From positions 1 through 64,000 of the forward strand of contig NZ_JAQFWQ010000030.1 of assembly GCF_027706725.1 (NCBI RefSeq): a stretch of 64,000 nucleotides of DNA. The letters run 5' to 3'. Below the pieces are notes generated by a model, which did no database searches, had not been told where the DNA came from, and saw only the letters and a list, made by a program, of their open reading frames with translations. Of the stretch, positions 51,050-64,000 are shown one piece after another (position 1 is the stretch's first letter; each line of letters opens with the position of its first letter). The position numbers and the translations under genes are program-made. The stretch is from Nocardiopsis endophytica. GTDB lineage: Bacteria > Actinomycetota > Actinomycetes > Streptosporangiales > Streptosporangiaceae.

Positions 51050-51829
51050 ATGAATATTGTCGTTTTGGTCAAGCAGGTCCCGGACACGGCGACCGAGCGG
51101 AAACTGGCGTCCGACGACTTCACGCTGGACCGCGCCGCGTCGGACGGGGTCATCAACGAGCTCGACGAGTACGCGATCGAGGAGGCGCTCCTCCTCCGCG
51201 AGAAGCACGGGGGCGAGGTCACCGTCCTGACCATGGGTCCGGACCAGGCCACCGACTCCATCCGCAAGGCGCTGTCCATGGGCGCCGACAAGGCGGTGCA
51301 CCTCGTCGACGACGCGCTGCACGGCTCGGACGCGCTGCAGACCGCCTATGCGCTGTCCAAGGCGCTGGGCACCCTGGAGTTCGACCTGGTCGTCCTGGGG
51401 TCGGAGTCCACCGACGCGCGCACCGGCGTGGTCGGCGCCGCCCTGGCCGAGTACCTGGGCCTGCCCCAGCTCACCCTGGCCGGCAAGGTCGACGTGGAGG
51501 GCACCGCCATCACGGTGCAGCGCCAGACCGACTACGGCTACGACGTCGTCGAGGCGCAGCTGCCCGCCGTGGTCTCGGTCGTGGAGAAGATCAACGAGCC
51601 GCGCTACCCGTCCTTCAAGCTGATCATGCAGGCCAAGAAGAAGCCGGTCGCCAAGCTCGGCATCGCCGACGCCGGCATCGAGGCCGACAGGGTCGGCACG
51701 GCCGCCGCGGCCACCGAGACCGTCGAGGCCAGCCCCGCCCCGCCGCGGGCCGCCGGAACGATCGTCAAGGACGAGGGCGACGGCGGCGCCAAGGCGGCCG
51801 ACTTCCTCGCCGAGAAGAAGTTCGTGTAG
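51050..51829 (+). CDS. etfB: electron transfer flavoprotein beta subunit
   Basis: 259 aa. MNIVVLVKQVPDTATERKL at the start and the ETF-beta signature RQTDYGYDVVEAQLPAVVSV are clear. With EtfA it accepts electrons from acyl-CoA dehydrogenases, possibly including ChsE1-ChsE2. The ATG has gggagg 12-17 bases upstream. It precedes etfA by 31 bases. Confidence 0.95.
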   Translation: MNIVVLVKQVPDTATERKLASDDFTLDRAASDGVINELDEYAIEEALLLREKHGGEVTVLTMGPDQATDSIRKALSMGADKAVHLVDDALHGSDALQTAYALSKALGTLEFDLVVLGSESTDARTGVVGAALAEYLGLPQLTLAGKVDVEGTAITVQRQTDYGYDVVEAQLPAVVSVVEKINEPRYPSFKLIMQAKKKPVAKLGIADAGIEADRVGTAAAATETVEASPAPPRAAGTIVKDEGDGGAKAADFLAEKKFV

Positions 51830-51860
51830 GTCCGGCGGAGACGAAAGAGGGGATTAACCA

Positions 51861-52805
51861 ATGGCTGAGGTCCTCGTCCTCGTCGACCACGTCGACGGTG
51901 AGGTCAAGAAGGTCACCACCGAGCTGCTGACCGCCGCGCGGCGGATCGGCGAGCCGTCGGCCGTGTGGGTCGGCGAGGCGTCCGACTCGGGCACGGCCAA
52001 GCTGGCCGAGTACGGCGCGCAGAAGGTCTACACCGCCCCGGCCGAGCTCAACGACTACGTCGTGGCGCCCACCGCCGAGCTGCTGGCGAAGCTGGCGCAG
52101 GACACGGGCGCGGCGGCGGTCCTGGTCTCGGCCACGGCCCAGAACAAGGAGGTCGCCGGGCGCACCGCGGTCAAGCTGGGCTCGGGCGTGCTCACCGACG
52201 TCGTCGACGTCTCGGCCGACCTGGTCACCGAGCACAGCATCTTCGGCGGCGCCACCGTCACCAAGGCCAAGGTGCGCTCCGGCGCCGCCGTGGTGGCCGT
52301 GCGGCCCAACTCGGTCCCGGCCGAGCCGCAGCCGGGCGAGGCCGCCGTGGAGGCCGTGGACGTGGAGGTCTCCGAGGCCGCCAGGGGCGCCCGCGTGGTC
52401 GAGCGCGTGGCCCAGGAGCAGGGCGAGCGCCCGGAGCTGACCGAGGCCGCGATCGTGGTCTCCGGCGGCCGGGGCGTCGGCTCGGACGACTTCACCGTGG
52501 TGGAGCAGCTGGCCGACGCGCTGGGCGCGGCCGTGGGCGCCTCCCGCGCCGCGGTCGACGCGGGCTGGTACCCCAACCAGTTCCAGGTCGGCCAGACCGG
52601 CAAGACGGTCAGCCCGAACCTGTACATCGCGCTGGGCATCTCCGGCGCGATCCAGCACCGGGCCGGCATGCAGACCTCGAAGAACATCGTCGCGGTCAAC
52701 AAGGACCCCGAGGCGCCGATCTTCGAGATCGCCGACTTCGGCGTCGTGGGCGACCTGCACACCGTCGCCCCGCAGCTGACCGAGGAGATCGGCAAGCGCA
52801 AGTAG
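51861..52805 (+). CDS. etfA: electron transfer flavoprotein alpha subunit
   Basis: 314 aa. The C-terminal FAD domain has [50 protein letters not shown] and AIQHRAGM, all diagnostic. It forms the ETF heterodimer with EtfB. A terminator hairpin follows at 52829-52865. Confidence 0.96.
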   Translation: MAEVLVLVDHVDGEVKKVTTELLTAARRIGEPSAVWVGEASDSGTAKLAEYGAQKVYTAPAELNDYVVAPTAELLAKLAQDTGAAAVLVSATAQNKEVAGRTAVKLGSGVLTDVVDVSADLVTEHSIFGGATVTKAKVRSGAAVVAVRPNSVPAEPQPGEAAVEAVDVEVSEAARGARVVERVAQEQGERPELTEAAIVVSGGRGVGSDDFTVVEQLADALGAAVGASRAAVDAGWYPNQFQVGQTGKTVSPNLYIALGISGAIQHRAGMQTSKNIVAVNKDPEAPIFEIADFGVVGDLHTVAPQLTEEIGKRK

Positions 52806-52828
52806 GACCGCGGGCAGGAGCGCGGGCA

Positions 52829-52865
52829 GGGGTGGGCCCCGGGCGGTGAGCCGGGGGCCCACCCC
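52829..52865 (+). terminator. terminator after etfBA
   Basis: Perfect 12-bp arms ggggtgggcccc (52829-52840) and its complement (52854-52865), 23 bases after the etfA stop. It lacks a strong T tract. Confidence 0.7.
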
Positions 52866-52896
52866 GTTCCGGCGCCGCCGTATCCTTGGGGGCGCC

Positions 52897-54072
52897 ATGG
52901 TGTATCTGGATCACGCCGCGACGACGGCCGTGCGCCCCGAGGCCCTCGCCGCGATGACCGAGGAGTACGGGCGCCTGGGGAACGCCTCCGCGCTGCACGG
53001 GGCCGGCCGGGCCGCCCGCCGGGCGGTGGAGGAGGCCCGCGAGGACATCGCCGGGGCCCTGGGGGCCTCGCCGAACGAGGTGGTGTTCACCGCGGGCGGC
53101 ACCGAGGCCGACAACCTCGCGGTCAAGGGCCTGTACTGGGCGCGGTCGGCGGCCGATCCCCGCAGGCGCCGGGTGCTGGTGAGCGCGGTGGAGCACCACG
53201 CGGTGCTGGACCCGGCGCACTGGCTGGGCGGGCGCCAGGGCGCCGTGGTCGAGGAGCTGCCCGTGGACGGGCGCGGCGCGGTGCGCCCCGAGGACCTGCG
53301 CGCGGCGATCGCGCGCGACCCCGGCGACGTGGCGCTGGTCTCGGTGATGTGGGCCAACAACGAGGTCGGCACGGTCCAGCCGGTGGCCGAGCTGGCCGAG
53401 GCGGCGGCCGAGTTCGGGGTGCCGATGCACACCGACGCCGTGCAGGCGGTGGGCGCGCTGGAGGTGGACTTCTCCGCGCACGCGGGCCTTGCTGCCCTGA
53501 CCGCCTCGGCGCACAAGATCGGTGGGCCGGTGGGCGCGGGCGCCCTGCTGCTGGCGCGCGGGGTGGACCCGGAGCCGGTGCTGCACGGCGGGGGCCAGGA
53601 GCGGGACGTGCGCTCGGGCACCCTGGCGGCGCCGCTGCTGCGCGGGTTCGCCGAGGCGGCGCGGCTGGCGGCGGCCGAGCGCGACGAGCACGCCGGGCGC
53701 CTGGCGCGGCTGCGCGACGAACTGGTGCGCACCGTGCACAAGGCGGTGCCGGACGCGGTGCTCAACGGCGACCCGCGGGACCGCCTGCCGGGCAACGCCC
53801 ACTTCTCCTTCCCCGGCTGCGAGGGCGACGCGCTGCTGATGCTGCTGGACGCCCAGGGCATCGCCTGCTCGACCGGGTCGGCCTGCACGGCCGGGGTGGC
53901 CCGGCCCTCGCACGTGCTGCTGGCGATGGGCGCCGACACCGACACCGCGCTCGGCTCGCTCCGGTTCAGCCTGGGCCGCGGCTCCACGGAGGCGGACGTG
54001 GAGGCGCTGGGCGCGGCGATCGGCCCCGCGGTGGAGCGGGCCCGCGCCGCGCGCGGCAAGCGGCGGCGCTGA
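52897..54072 (+). CDS. cysteine desulfurase (NifS/IscS family)
   Basis: 391 aa. PLP-dependent: K207 in SAHKIGGP, active-site C324 in [12 protein letters not shown], and [17 protein letters not shown] at the N-terminus. It mobilises sulfur from cysteine. It lies two genes before mnmA, so it probably supplies the sulfur for tRNA 2-thiouridine, as in many actinobacteria. The ATG has a tatcct box 10 bases upstream. Confidence 0.93.
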   Translation: MVYLDHAATTAVRPEALAAMTEEYGRLGNASALHGAGRAARRAVEEAREDIAGALGASPNEVVFTAGGTEADNLAVKGLYWARSAADPRRRRVLVSAVEHHAVLDPAHWLGGRQGAVVEELPVDGRGAVRPEDLRAAIARDPGDVALVSVMWANNEVGTVQPVAELAEAAAEFGVPMHTDAVQAVGALEVDFSAHAGLAALTASAHKIGGPVGAGALLLARGVDPEPVLHGGGQERDVRSGTLAAPLLRGFAEAARLAAAERDEHAGRLARLRDELVRTVHKAVPDAVLNGDPRDRLPGNAHFSFPGCEGDALLMLLDAQGIACSTGSACTAGVARPSHVLLAMGADTDTALGSLRFSLGRGSTEADVEALGAAIGPAVERARAARGKRRR

Positions 54073-54083
54073 GGCCCGCGGCG

Positions 54084-55241
54084 CTACCGCCGGCGCCGGA
54101 TGGGCTGGGTGAGCGCGCCGATGAACCGCCACTCCGGGTCCATGCTGCTGCCCACCGAGGCGCCGTGCGGCCACCGCCGCGCGGCCTCCTCCAACGGGCC
54201 CATCACCCCGGACTCGGGGTCCAGGTACAGGTAGAGCCGCCGCTTGCCGGCCGAGGTCTCCTGGCCGAACAGGGCGCCGTCGCCGCCGGCCACCCGCTGC
54301 AGCCGCTGGGAGAAGGCGTCCATCTCGGCGGCGGCCTCGGCGGTGGGCTGGCGCTCGTCGTCGGCGTCGGTGTAGGCCAGCTCGACGCGGGCCAGCAGGG
54401 TGAAGGCGGGGAAGTCGCGGCGGCGCAGGGGGTGGCGGGCCTGCACCTCGATCACGCCGCGCAGCGGCACCCGCGCCCGGAAGGACACCCAGGAGCCGCC
54501 CGAGCCGCCGGTGAGCTGCTCGACGACCGAGGGGACGGCGGTGGGCGGCAGCGGGTCCAGAGGCTTCTCGACCAGCGGCCGCACCTCGCCGACGGCGCGC
54601 ACCCGGTCGTCCTCGCCCACGGCGAGCAGCACCACGTGCTCGGCGACCCCGGCCCGGTCCTCCTCGGGCAGGAACATGAAGTCGGGGTGGTAGACCCCGG
54701 CGTCGATGCGGCCCCGGCGCTGGTCCACCCGCAGCTCCACGGTGGCGTGCGACAGGTCCAGCTCGTGGCCGTTCCAGTCCAGGCCCCCGGCGAGCGCCCG
54801 GTGGTCGGCGGGCACGGCGGGGCGGAACACCCACTCCGGCTCCTCGGGGGCCGCGCGCGACCAGCGCTCGGACAGCACCCGCGCCTCGTCGTCGGGGCCG
54901 GGGCGCAGGGTGAGCGCGTAGTCGGGGGCCGGGGCGGCGGCCGCCTCGTCCTGTTCGGCCAGCCGCCGCAGCAGGTCCTCGGGGTCGGCGTCGAGCGGGG
55001 CGTCCAGGCCCTCGAGCTCCGGCTCGGCGGGCTCGGGCGCGCGGCCCACGTCCCACCCCAGGGCGGGGTGGATGCCCTGCACCAGCTCGGTCAGGCGCGC
55101 CGCCGCCTCCTCGGGCACGGGTTCTCCGGCGTCGACGGCCGACGCCAGCGCGGAGCGCAGCCCGGGCCAGGCGGCCCAGAAGGCGTCGATGGTGACGGCG
55201 GAATCGGACGCGGGGGAGCGACGGCGACGGAACAGAGCCAT
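54084..55241 (-). CDS. DUF695-like domain protein
   Basis: 385 aa. The N-terminal [16 protein letters not shown] and the C-terminal [18 protein letters not shown], then [18 protein letters not shown], fit the DUF695 pattern, with an intermediate region of its own. No signal peptide or membrane segment is evident. Inserted antisense between the cysteine desulfurase and mnmA genes. Function unknown. Confidence 0.55.
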   Translation of the reverse strand: MALFRRRRSPASDSAVTIDAFWAAWPGLRSALASAVDAGEPVPEEAAARLTELVQGIHPALGWDVGRAPEPAEPELEGLDAPLDADPEDLLRRLAEQDEAAAAPAPDYALTLRPGPDDEARVLSERWSRAAPEEPEWVFRPAVPADHRALAGGLDWNGHELDLSHATVELRVDQRRGRIDAGVYHPDFMFLPEEDRAGVAEHVVLLAVGEDDRVRAVGEVRPLVEKPLDPLPPTAVPSVVEQLTGGSGGSWVSFRARVPLRGVIEVQARHPLRRRDFPAFTLLARVELAYTDADDERQPTAEAAAEMDAFSQRLQRVAGGDGALFGQETSAGKRRLYLYLDPESGVMGPLEEAARRWPHGASVGSSMDPEWRFIGALTQPIRRRR

Positions 55242-55308
55242 GGTCCGATTTTCGCAGAAGCGGGAGGCGTCCTGGGCCCGCCCCCGGGGCGCATACCCTG
55301 GAGGGGCT

Positions 55309-56403
55309 ATGACTCTGCGCGTACTGGCCGCCATGTCCGGCGGCGTCGACTCGGCCGTGGCCGCCGCCCGCGCCGCTGAGGCGGGCCACGAGGTGACCGG
55401 TGTGCACCTGGCGCTCTCGAAGAACCCCAAGTCCTACCGGACGGGGGCGCGGGGGTGCTGCACGGTGGAGGACTCCCGGGACGCCCGGCGGGCGGCCGAC
55501 GTGATCGGCATCCCGTTCTACGTGTGGGACATGGCCGAGGAGTTCGACCGGGACGTGGTCCAGGACTTCGTCGCCGAGTACGCCGCAGGGCGGACGCCCA
55601 ACCCGTGCCTGCGCTGCAACGAGAAGATCAAGTTCGAGGCGGTGCTGGACCGGGCGGTGGCGCTGGGGTTCGACGCGGTGTGCACCGGCCACCACGTGCG
55701 CAAGGCCGGCGGCCGCCTGGTGCGCAGCGTGGACGAGGGCAAGGACCAGTCCTACGTGCTGGGGGTGCTCACCCGTGAGCAGCTGGAGCACGCGATGTTC
55801 CCGCTGGGCGACTGCACCAAGGAGGAGGTGCGGGCCGAGGCGGCGCGGCGCGGGCTGGCGGTGGCCGACAAGCCGGACAGCCACGACATCTGCTTCATCG
55901 CCGACGGCGACACCGCCGGGTTCCTCAACGACCGCCTGGGCGGCTCCCCGGGGCCGATCAAGGACGAGTCGGGCAACGTGGTGGGCGAGCACCAGGGGGC
56001 GCACGCCTTCACCGTGGGCCAGCGCAAGGGGCTGGACCTGGGCGGGGCCCCCGAGCGCCGCTACGTGCTGTCCATCGAGCCGGTGGAGAACACGGTGACG
56101 GTGGGGCCGCGCTCCTCGCTGCGGGTCGCGGCGATCCGCGGCGACCGCCCGGTGTGGAGCGGCCGCGCCGCCCTGTCCCCGGAGGAGGGGGAGCTGGCCT
56201 GCACCGTGCAGCTGCGCGCGCACGGCGAGGTCTACGGCTGCACGGTCCGGGCCCACGAGGGAGGACTGCGCATCGTGCTGGACGAGCCGGCCGCCGGGGT
56301 GGCCCCGGGGCAGACCGCGGTGCTCTACGACGGCGCGGCGGTGCTGGGCTCGGCGACGATCGGGGCCACGGAGGCCGCCCCTTCCCCGGCCACTGCCGGT
56401 TAG
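55309..56403 (+). CDS. mnmA: tRNA-specific 2-thiouridylase MnmA
   Basis: 364 aa. ATP-binding PP-loop [13 protein letters not shown], catalytic cysteine in [14 protein letters not shown] and the second cysteine in [12 protein letters not shown] are intact. It thiolates U34 of tRNAs for Lys, Glu and Gln. A taccct box lies 9 bases before the ATG and the intervening ggagggg could also serve as ribosome site. The stop codon lies within a DtxR-type box that precedes the next gene. Confidence 0.95.
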   Translation: MTLRVLAAMSGGVDSAVAAARAAEAGHEVTGVHLALSKNPKSYRTGARGCCTVEDSRDARRAADVIGIPFYVWDMAEEFDRDVVQDFVAEYAAGRTPNPCLRCNEKIKFEAVLDRAVALGFDAVCTGHHVRKAGGRLVRSVDEGKDQSYVLGVLTREQLEHAMFPLGDCTKEEVRAEAARRGLAVADKPDSHDICFIADGDTAGFLNDRLGGSPGPIKDESGNVVGEHQGAHAFTVGQRKGLDLGGAPERRYVLSIEPVENTVTVGPRSSLRVAAIRGDRPVWSGRAALSPEEGELACTVQLRAHGEVYGCTVRAHEGGLRIVLDEPAAGVAPGQTAVLYDGAAVLGSATIGATEAAPSPATAG

Positions 56404-56418
56404 GTTAGCCTTAGCAAT
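56400..56418. promoter_or_regulatory. candidate DtxR/IdeR-type iron box
   Basis: The 19 bases ttaggttagccttagcaat agree at about 15 of 19 positions with the DtxR consensus TTAGGTTAGCCTAACCTAA, with a perfect left half. It overlaps the mnmA stop and lies 45 bases before the DedA-like gene. Confidence 0.4.
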
Positions 56419-56462
56419 GCCGCCCGGGGGGTCCGGGCGGCCGGCGGGGACCGGGAGGGCGC

Positions 56463-56976
56463 ATGGAGTACGGGTTCCTGGAGGGGCGTCCCTTCTGGAT
56501 CGTCTACTCGGCGCTGTTCGCCATCGTCTTCGCCCGCACCATGGCCACCTACTGGGCCGGGCGGGGGCTGGGCGCCGGGGTGCACCGCTCGCGGCTGGGC
56601 GAGCGGCTGGGGCCGCGCCTGGACCGCGCCGAGCGGCTGATCAACCGGTTCGGCCCGCCCGTGGTCACCGCCGTCTACCTCACCGTGGGCGTGCAGACCG
56701 CCGTGCACCTGGTGGCCGGGGCGATGCGGATGCACTTCGGGCGCTACCTGGCCGCGATGCTGCCGGGCTGCGCCCTGTGGGCCGCCCTGTACAGCCTGGG
56801 CGGGATGGCGGTCATCGCCGCCTGGTGGAGCGCCTTCACGCACTCGCCCGCGCTGGCCGCCGCGCTCGCCCTGCTGGCCGCCGCCGCGGTGGCCGGGGTG
56901 CTGGTGTACCGGCGCCGCGCCGCCCGAAAGGCCGCGGGCACCGGCTCCGACGAGGGTTCGCCTACCCTTGTCGGAC

Positions 56977-56984
<8 letters not shown>
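56463..56984 (+). CDS. DedA-like (VTT domain) membrane protein
   Basis: 173 aa, about four membrane-embedded segments. NRFGPPVVTAVYLTVGVQTA and AGAMRMHFGRYLAAMLPGCA, then LWAALYSLGG, fit the VTT/DedA core, though it is shorter than classical DedA (about 200 aa). DedA proteins are lipid scramblase-like transporters. The ATG has gggaggg upstream. It overlaps the next start by 8 bases. Confidence 0.7.
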
Positions 56985-60256
<3,272 letters not shown>

Positions 60257-60382
60257 CCGGGCGTTCTTCCGGATTCGGGCGCAAACCTCCAAGGCTCACC
60301 TAAAGTCCTTGTGCGGCGACAGCAGGTGATGAAGCGTCGTAAGCTGTGCCTGGAAGGTACGAGAGGGGGTGGCCGGAGCGCT

Positions 60383-62434
60383 ATGAAGGACCCGAACAAC
60401 ACCCGGGACGTGGGGCCGCGGGTCGGCACGCCGCTCTGGCTGTACCTGGCGGGCACCACGGTCGCCGGGTGCGGCCTCCTCGGCGGGTCCCTGGTGTGGA
60501 CCGGCCCCGCGGGCCTGGCGGCGCTGGCCGACGAGCCGCTGGTCTGGGTCGTGCTGTGCATGGTCGTCATCGGCGAGCTGCGCCCCATCGCCACCCCCAA
60601 CGCCCCGGCCACCAGCGGCGCCCCCACCTCGCTGCCGTTCTCCTTCGCGCTGCTCATCTTCTTCGGGCTGCCCGCCGCGGCCCTGGTGCAGGCGGTGGCC
60701 ACCGTGGTGGCCGGCATCGCCCGGCGGCACGCCCCCCACCGCACCGCCTTCAACCTGGCCCAGTACGTGCTCAGCTTCGGGGTGGCCGACGCCGTCATGC
60801 GGCTGTTCCACCCGGCGGCCTCGGCCGGGCCGTGGGTGCCCCAGGGCGCCGAGCTGCTGCTGGTGGGCCTGGCCGGGGCCGCCTACTTCGTCACCAACCT
60901 GGTGCTGGTGGAGTGCGCGGTGGCCATGCACGAGCGGGTGCCGCTGCAGAGCGTGCTCGGCAAGGACATCGGCCAGCGCCTGTTCGTCAACGCGGTGCTG
61001 CTCAGCCTGGCCCCGCTGGTGGTGGCGGCCATGGTCCACTCCATCTGGCTGGTGCCGCTGTTCGCCTTCCCGCTGGCCGCGCTCTACACCAGCGCCACCC
61101 TGTCGGTGAAGCGCGAGCACCAGGCCAACCACGACGAGCTGACCGGGCTGGCCAACCGCAAGCTGCTCATCCTGCGCACCCAGCAGGCCCTGGGCGAGGC
61201 CCGCCAGCGGCACCACCGGGTCGGCCTGCTCCTGCTCGACCTGGACCGGTTCAAGGAGGTCAACGACACCCTGGGGCACCCCACCGGGGACCGGCTGCTG
61301 CAGACCGTGGCGCTGCGCCTGACGCACAGCGTGCGCCCCGGCGACCTGGTGGCCCGGCTCGGCGGGGACGAGTTCGCGGTGCTGCTGCCGCAGGTGCGCG
61401 ACGCCGCCTCGGCCCGCGAGGTGGCCGCCCGGCTGCGGGTGGCCCTGGCCGAGCCGGTGCGGCTGGACGGGATGGACTTCGACCTGGAGGCCAGCGTCGG
61501 CATCGCGCTCTACCCCAACCACGCCCCCGACTTCGAGCTGCTCATGCAGCGCGCCGACGTGGCCATGTACGTGGCCAAGGAACACCGCACCGGGGTGGAG
61601 CTGTACGCCCCGCACAAGGACCGCAACTCCACCGCCCGGCTCAGCCTCTTCGGCGAGCTGCGCCGCGCCCTGGTGGAGAAGGAGCTGGAGATGTTCTACC
61701 AGCCCACCGTGGACCTGTCGGACCGGCGCGCGGTGGGGCTGGAGGCGCTGGTGCGCTGGCGGCACCCGCGCCGCGGGGTGCTGGACCCGCACGAGTTCGT
61801 GCCGCTGATCGAGCAGTCCTACCTGATGCGCGGCTTCACCCACGAGGTGCTGGAGCAGACCCTGTCCCAGGTGGCCCGGTGGCGCGCGGAGGGGGTGGAG
61901 CTGCCGGTGTCGGTGAACCTGTCCGCGCGCGAGCTGCTCGACCCGGCCCTGCCCGACGTGGTCGCCGCCGGGCTGCGGCGGCACGGGGTGCCGCCGGCGG
62001 CGCTGCGCCTGGAGATCGGCGAGCGGGTGATGGTCGCCGAGGCCGACGCGGTGGCCCCGGTCATCCTGGCCCTGTCCGACCTGGGGGTGCCGCTGTCCCT
62101 GGACGACTTCGGCACCGGCTACTTCACCCTGGCCCGGCTCAACGGGCTGCCGGTGCAGGAGATCAAGATCGACGGCTCGTTCGTGCGCCGGGTGGAGGAG
62201 GACGCCGACGGGCGGGTGATCGTCGCCTCGGCGATCGACCTGGTGGGCACGCTGGGCATGCGGGCGGTGGCCGAGGGCGTGGAGTCCGAGGGGGTGGCCG
62301 AGGCGGTGGCCGCGATGGGCTGCCACGCCGCCCAGGGGCGGCTGTTCGCCCCGCCGCTGGAGGCCGCCGAGGCGGCGGCGTGGCTGCGCGCGCACGGGGG
62401 CGCCCACGACGGCCATAGGATTGAGGCGCCCTGA
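60383..62434 (+). CDS. membrane GGDEF-EAL protein (cyclic di-GMP turnover)
   Basis: 683 aa. About six or seven transmembrane helices in residues 15-250, then GGDEF (motif RLGGDEFAVLL intact) and EAL (GLEALVRWRHP, VNLSARE, DDFGTGY, IKIDGSFV, EGVES). Both active sites appear complete, so it may make and break cyclic di-GMP, the second messenger that controls development in actinobacteria. The chosen ATG has ggag 7 bases upstream; a GTG at 60311 is an alternative. Confidence 0.92.
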   Translation: MKDPNNTRDVGPRVGTPLWLYLAGTTVAGCGLLGGSLVWTGPAGLAALADEPLVWVVLCMVVIGELRPIATPNAPATSGAPTSLPFSFALLIFFGLPAAALVQAVATVVAGIARRHAPHRTAFNLAQYVLSFGVADAVMRLFHPAASAGPWVPQGAELLLVGLAGAAYFVTNLVLVECAVAMHERVPLQSVLGKDIGQRLFVNAVLLSLAPLVVAAMVHSIWLVPLFAFPLAALYTSATLSVKREHQANHDELTGLANRKLLILRTQQALGEARQRHHRVGLLLLDLDRFKEVNDTLGHPTGDRLLQTVALRLTHSVRPGDLVARLGGDEFAVLLPQVRDAASAREVAARLRVALAEPVRLDGMDFDLEASVGIALYPNHAPDFELLMQRADVAMYVAKEHRTGVELYAPHKDRNSTARLSLFGELRRALVEKELEMFYQPTVDLSDRRAVGLEALVRWRHPRRGVLDPHEFVPLIEQSYLMRGFTHEVLEQTLSQVARWRAEGVELPVSVNLSARELLDPALPDVVAAGLRRHGVPPAALRLEIGERVMVAEADAVAPVILALSDLGVPLSLDDFGTGYFTLARLNGLPVQEIKIDGSFVRRVEEDADGRVIVASAIDLVGTLGMRAVAEGVESEGVAEAVAAMGCHAAQGRLFAPPLEAAEAAAWLRAHGGAHDGHRIEAP

Positions 62435-62461
62435 CTGCAAGAAGAGAACGGTTAGCAATCC

Positions 62462-62760
62462 ATGTCCGCCATCACCCGCGATGAGGTCGCGCACCTCGCC
62501 CGGTTGTCGCGGCTGGCGCTGAACGAGGACGAACTCGACCACCTCGCCGCCCAGCTCGATGAGATCATCTCCGCGGTGGCCAAGGTCCAGCAGGCCGCCG
62601 AGGGCGACATCCCGCCGACGTCGCACGCCCTGCCGCTGGCCAACGTCCACCGCCCCGACGAGGCCCGGCCCGGCCTCACCCCCGAGCAGGCCCTGGCCGC
62701 CGCACCGGCCGTGGAGGACCAGCGCTTCCGGGTCCCGCAGATCCTGGGGGAGGAGGAGTG

Positions 62761-62761
<1 letters not shown>
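62462..62761 (+). CDS. gatC: Asp-tRNA(Asn)/Glu-tRNA(Gln) amidotransferase subunit C
   Basis: 99 aa, the expected size. [20 protein letters not shown] and [14 protein letters not shown] are typical of GatC, which stabilises GatA in the GatCAB complex. It overlaps gatA by one base (TGATG). Confidence 0.95.

Positions 62762-64000
<1,239 letters not shown>

Noticed and set aside
52696-56256. Very long antisense frame across the desulfurase-mnmA region
   Set aside because: Shadow of the plus-strand genes; also spans the real minus-strand DUF695 gene in another frame.
60285-60303. Right half of an iron box (aggctcacctaa) before the GGDEF-EAL gene
   Set aside because: Only 12 of 19 consensus positions match; the left half is absent, so it is probably chance.

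Overview
The window is high-GC (about 70-75%) actinobacterial chromosome. A 23S rRNA with the extra actinobacterial helix in domain III is followed by a 5S rRNA. Genes are dense, start often at GTG, overlap by ATGA or GTGA, and several appear leaderless (a TANNNT box 6-10 nt before the start codon). Gene content and style fit the Streptosporangiales, perhaps Nocardiopsis or a relative; this placement is inference.

Layout. 1-3450: end of an rRNA operon (16S-23S spacer tail, 23S, 5S, terminator). 3450-7050: a hairpin-rich gene-free stretch, a DUF222/HNH (13E12-type) protein, a tyrosine-phosphatase-like protein and a small membrane protein. 7345-10890: a class A penicillin-binding protein with a very long acidic cytoplasmic N-terminus. 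10954-14050 (minus): a coupled glycosyltransferase / methyltransferase / prenyltransferase-like trio of unknown product. 14143-20687 (minus) with 20893-22639 (plus): a steroid side-chain degradation locus. Its order matches the mycobacterial igr operon (chsE1, chsE2, chsH2 fused to chsH1, ltp2, then an MBL hydrolase and an SDR). A KstR-like TetR regulator and fadA5 are divergent from it, and KstR-type operators precede all three transcription units; no cyp125 is present. 22649-25748: a membrane-tethered sigma-like protein, then nadA divergent from nrtR (NAD synthesis and its Nudix regulator). 25759-29824: a HAD hydrolase and a four-gene osmoprotectant ABC transporter. 29821-33981: a possible 21-aa membrane peptide, flavin reductase, SppA-type peptidase, lipoprotein and DUF418 protein. 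34086-44332: the GlgE alpha-glucan pathway (glgE-treS-mak-glgB, minus) facing away from glgP, with a perfect CRP-type site between them. 44407-47370: a TPP riboswitch driving ykoEDC (thiamine-precursor ECF transporter). 47426-50816: enoyl-CoA hydratase, YbaK-type deacylase, membrane Ser/Thr kinase. 51050-52805: etfBA. 52897-60256: cysteine desulfurase, DUF695 protein, mnmA, DedA-like protein, MetE-core protein, ligA. 60383-62434: GGDEF-EAL protein. 62462-64000: gatC and the start of gatA.

How it fits together. The steroid locus would remove the last three side-chain carbons: ChsE1-ChsE2 dehydrogenates, ChsH hydrates, Ltp2 cleaves, and FadA5 carries out the preceding thiolysis; the ETF further on could accept electrons from the dehydrogenases. 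The glg cluster turns trehalose into maltose-1-phosphate and then branched glucan, and GlgP would release it again. Most other genes are core housekeeping. The least explained parts are the ChsH fusion with its MBL partner, the glycosyltransferase trio, the repeated linear motif in the PBP tail, the 21-codon ORF and several palindromic operators.
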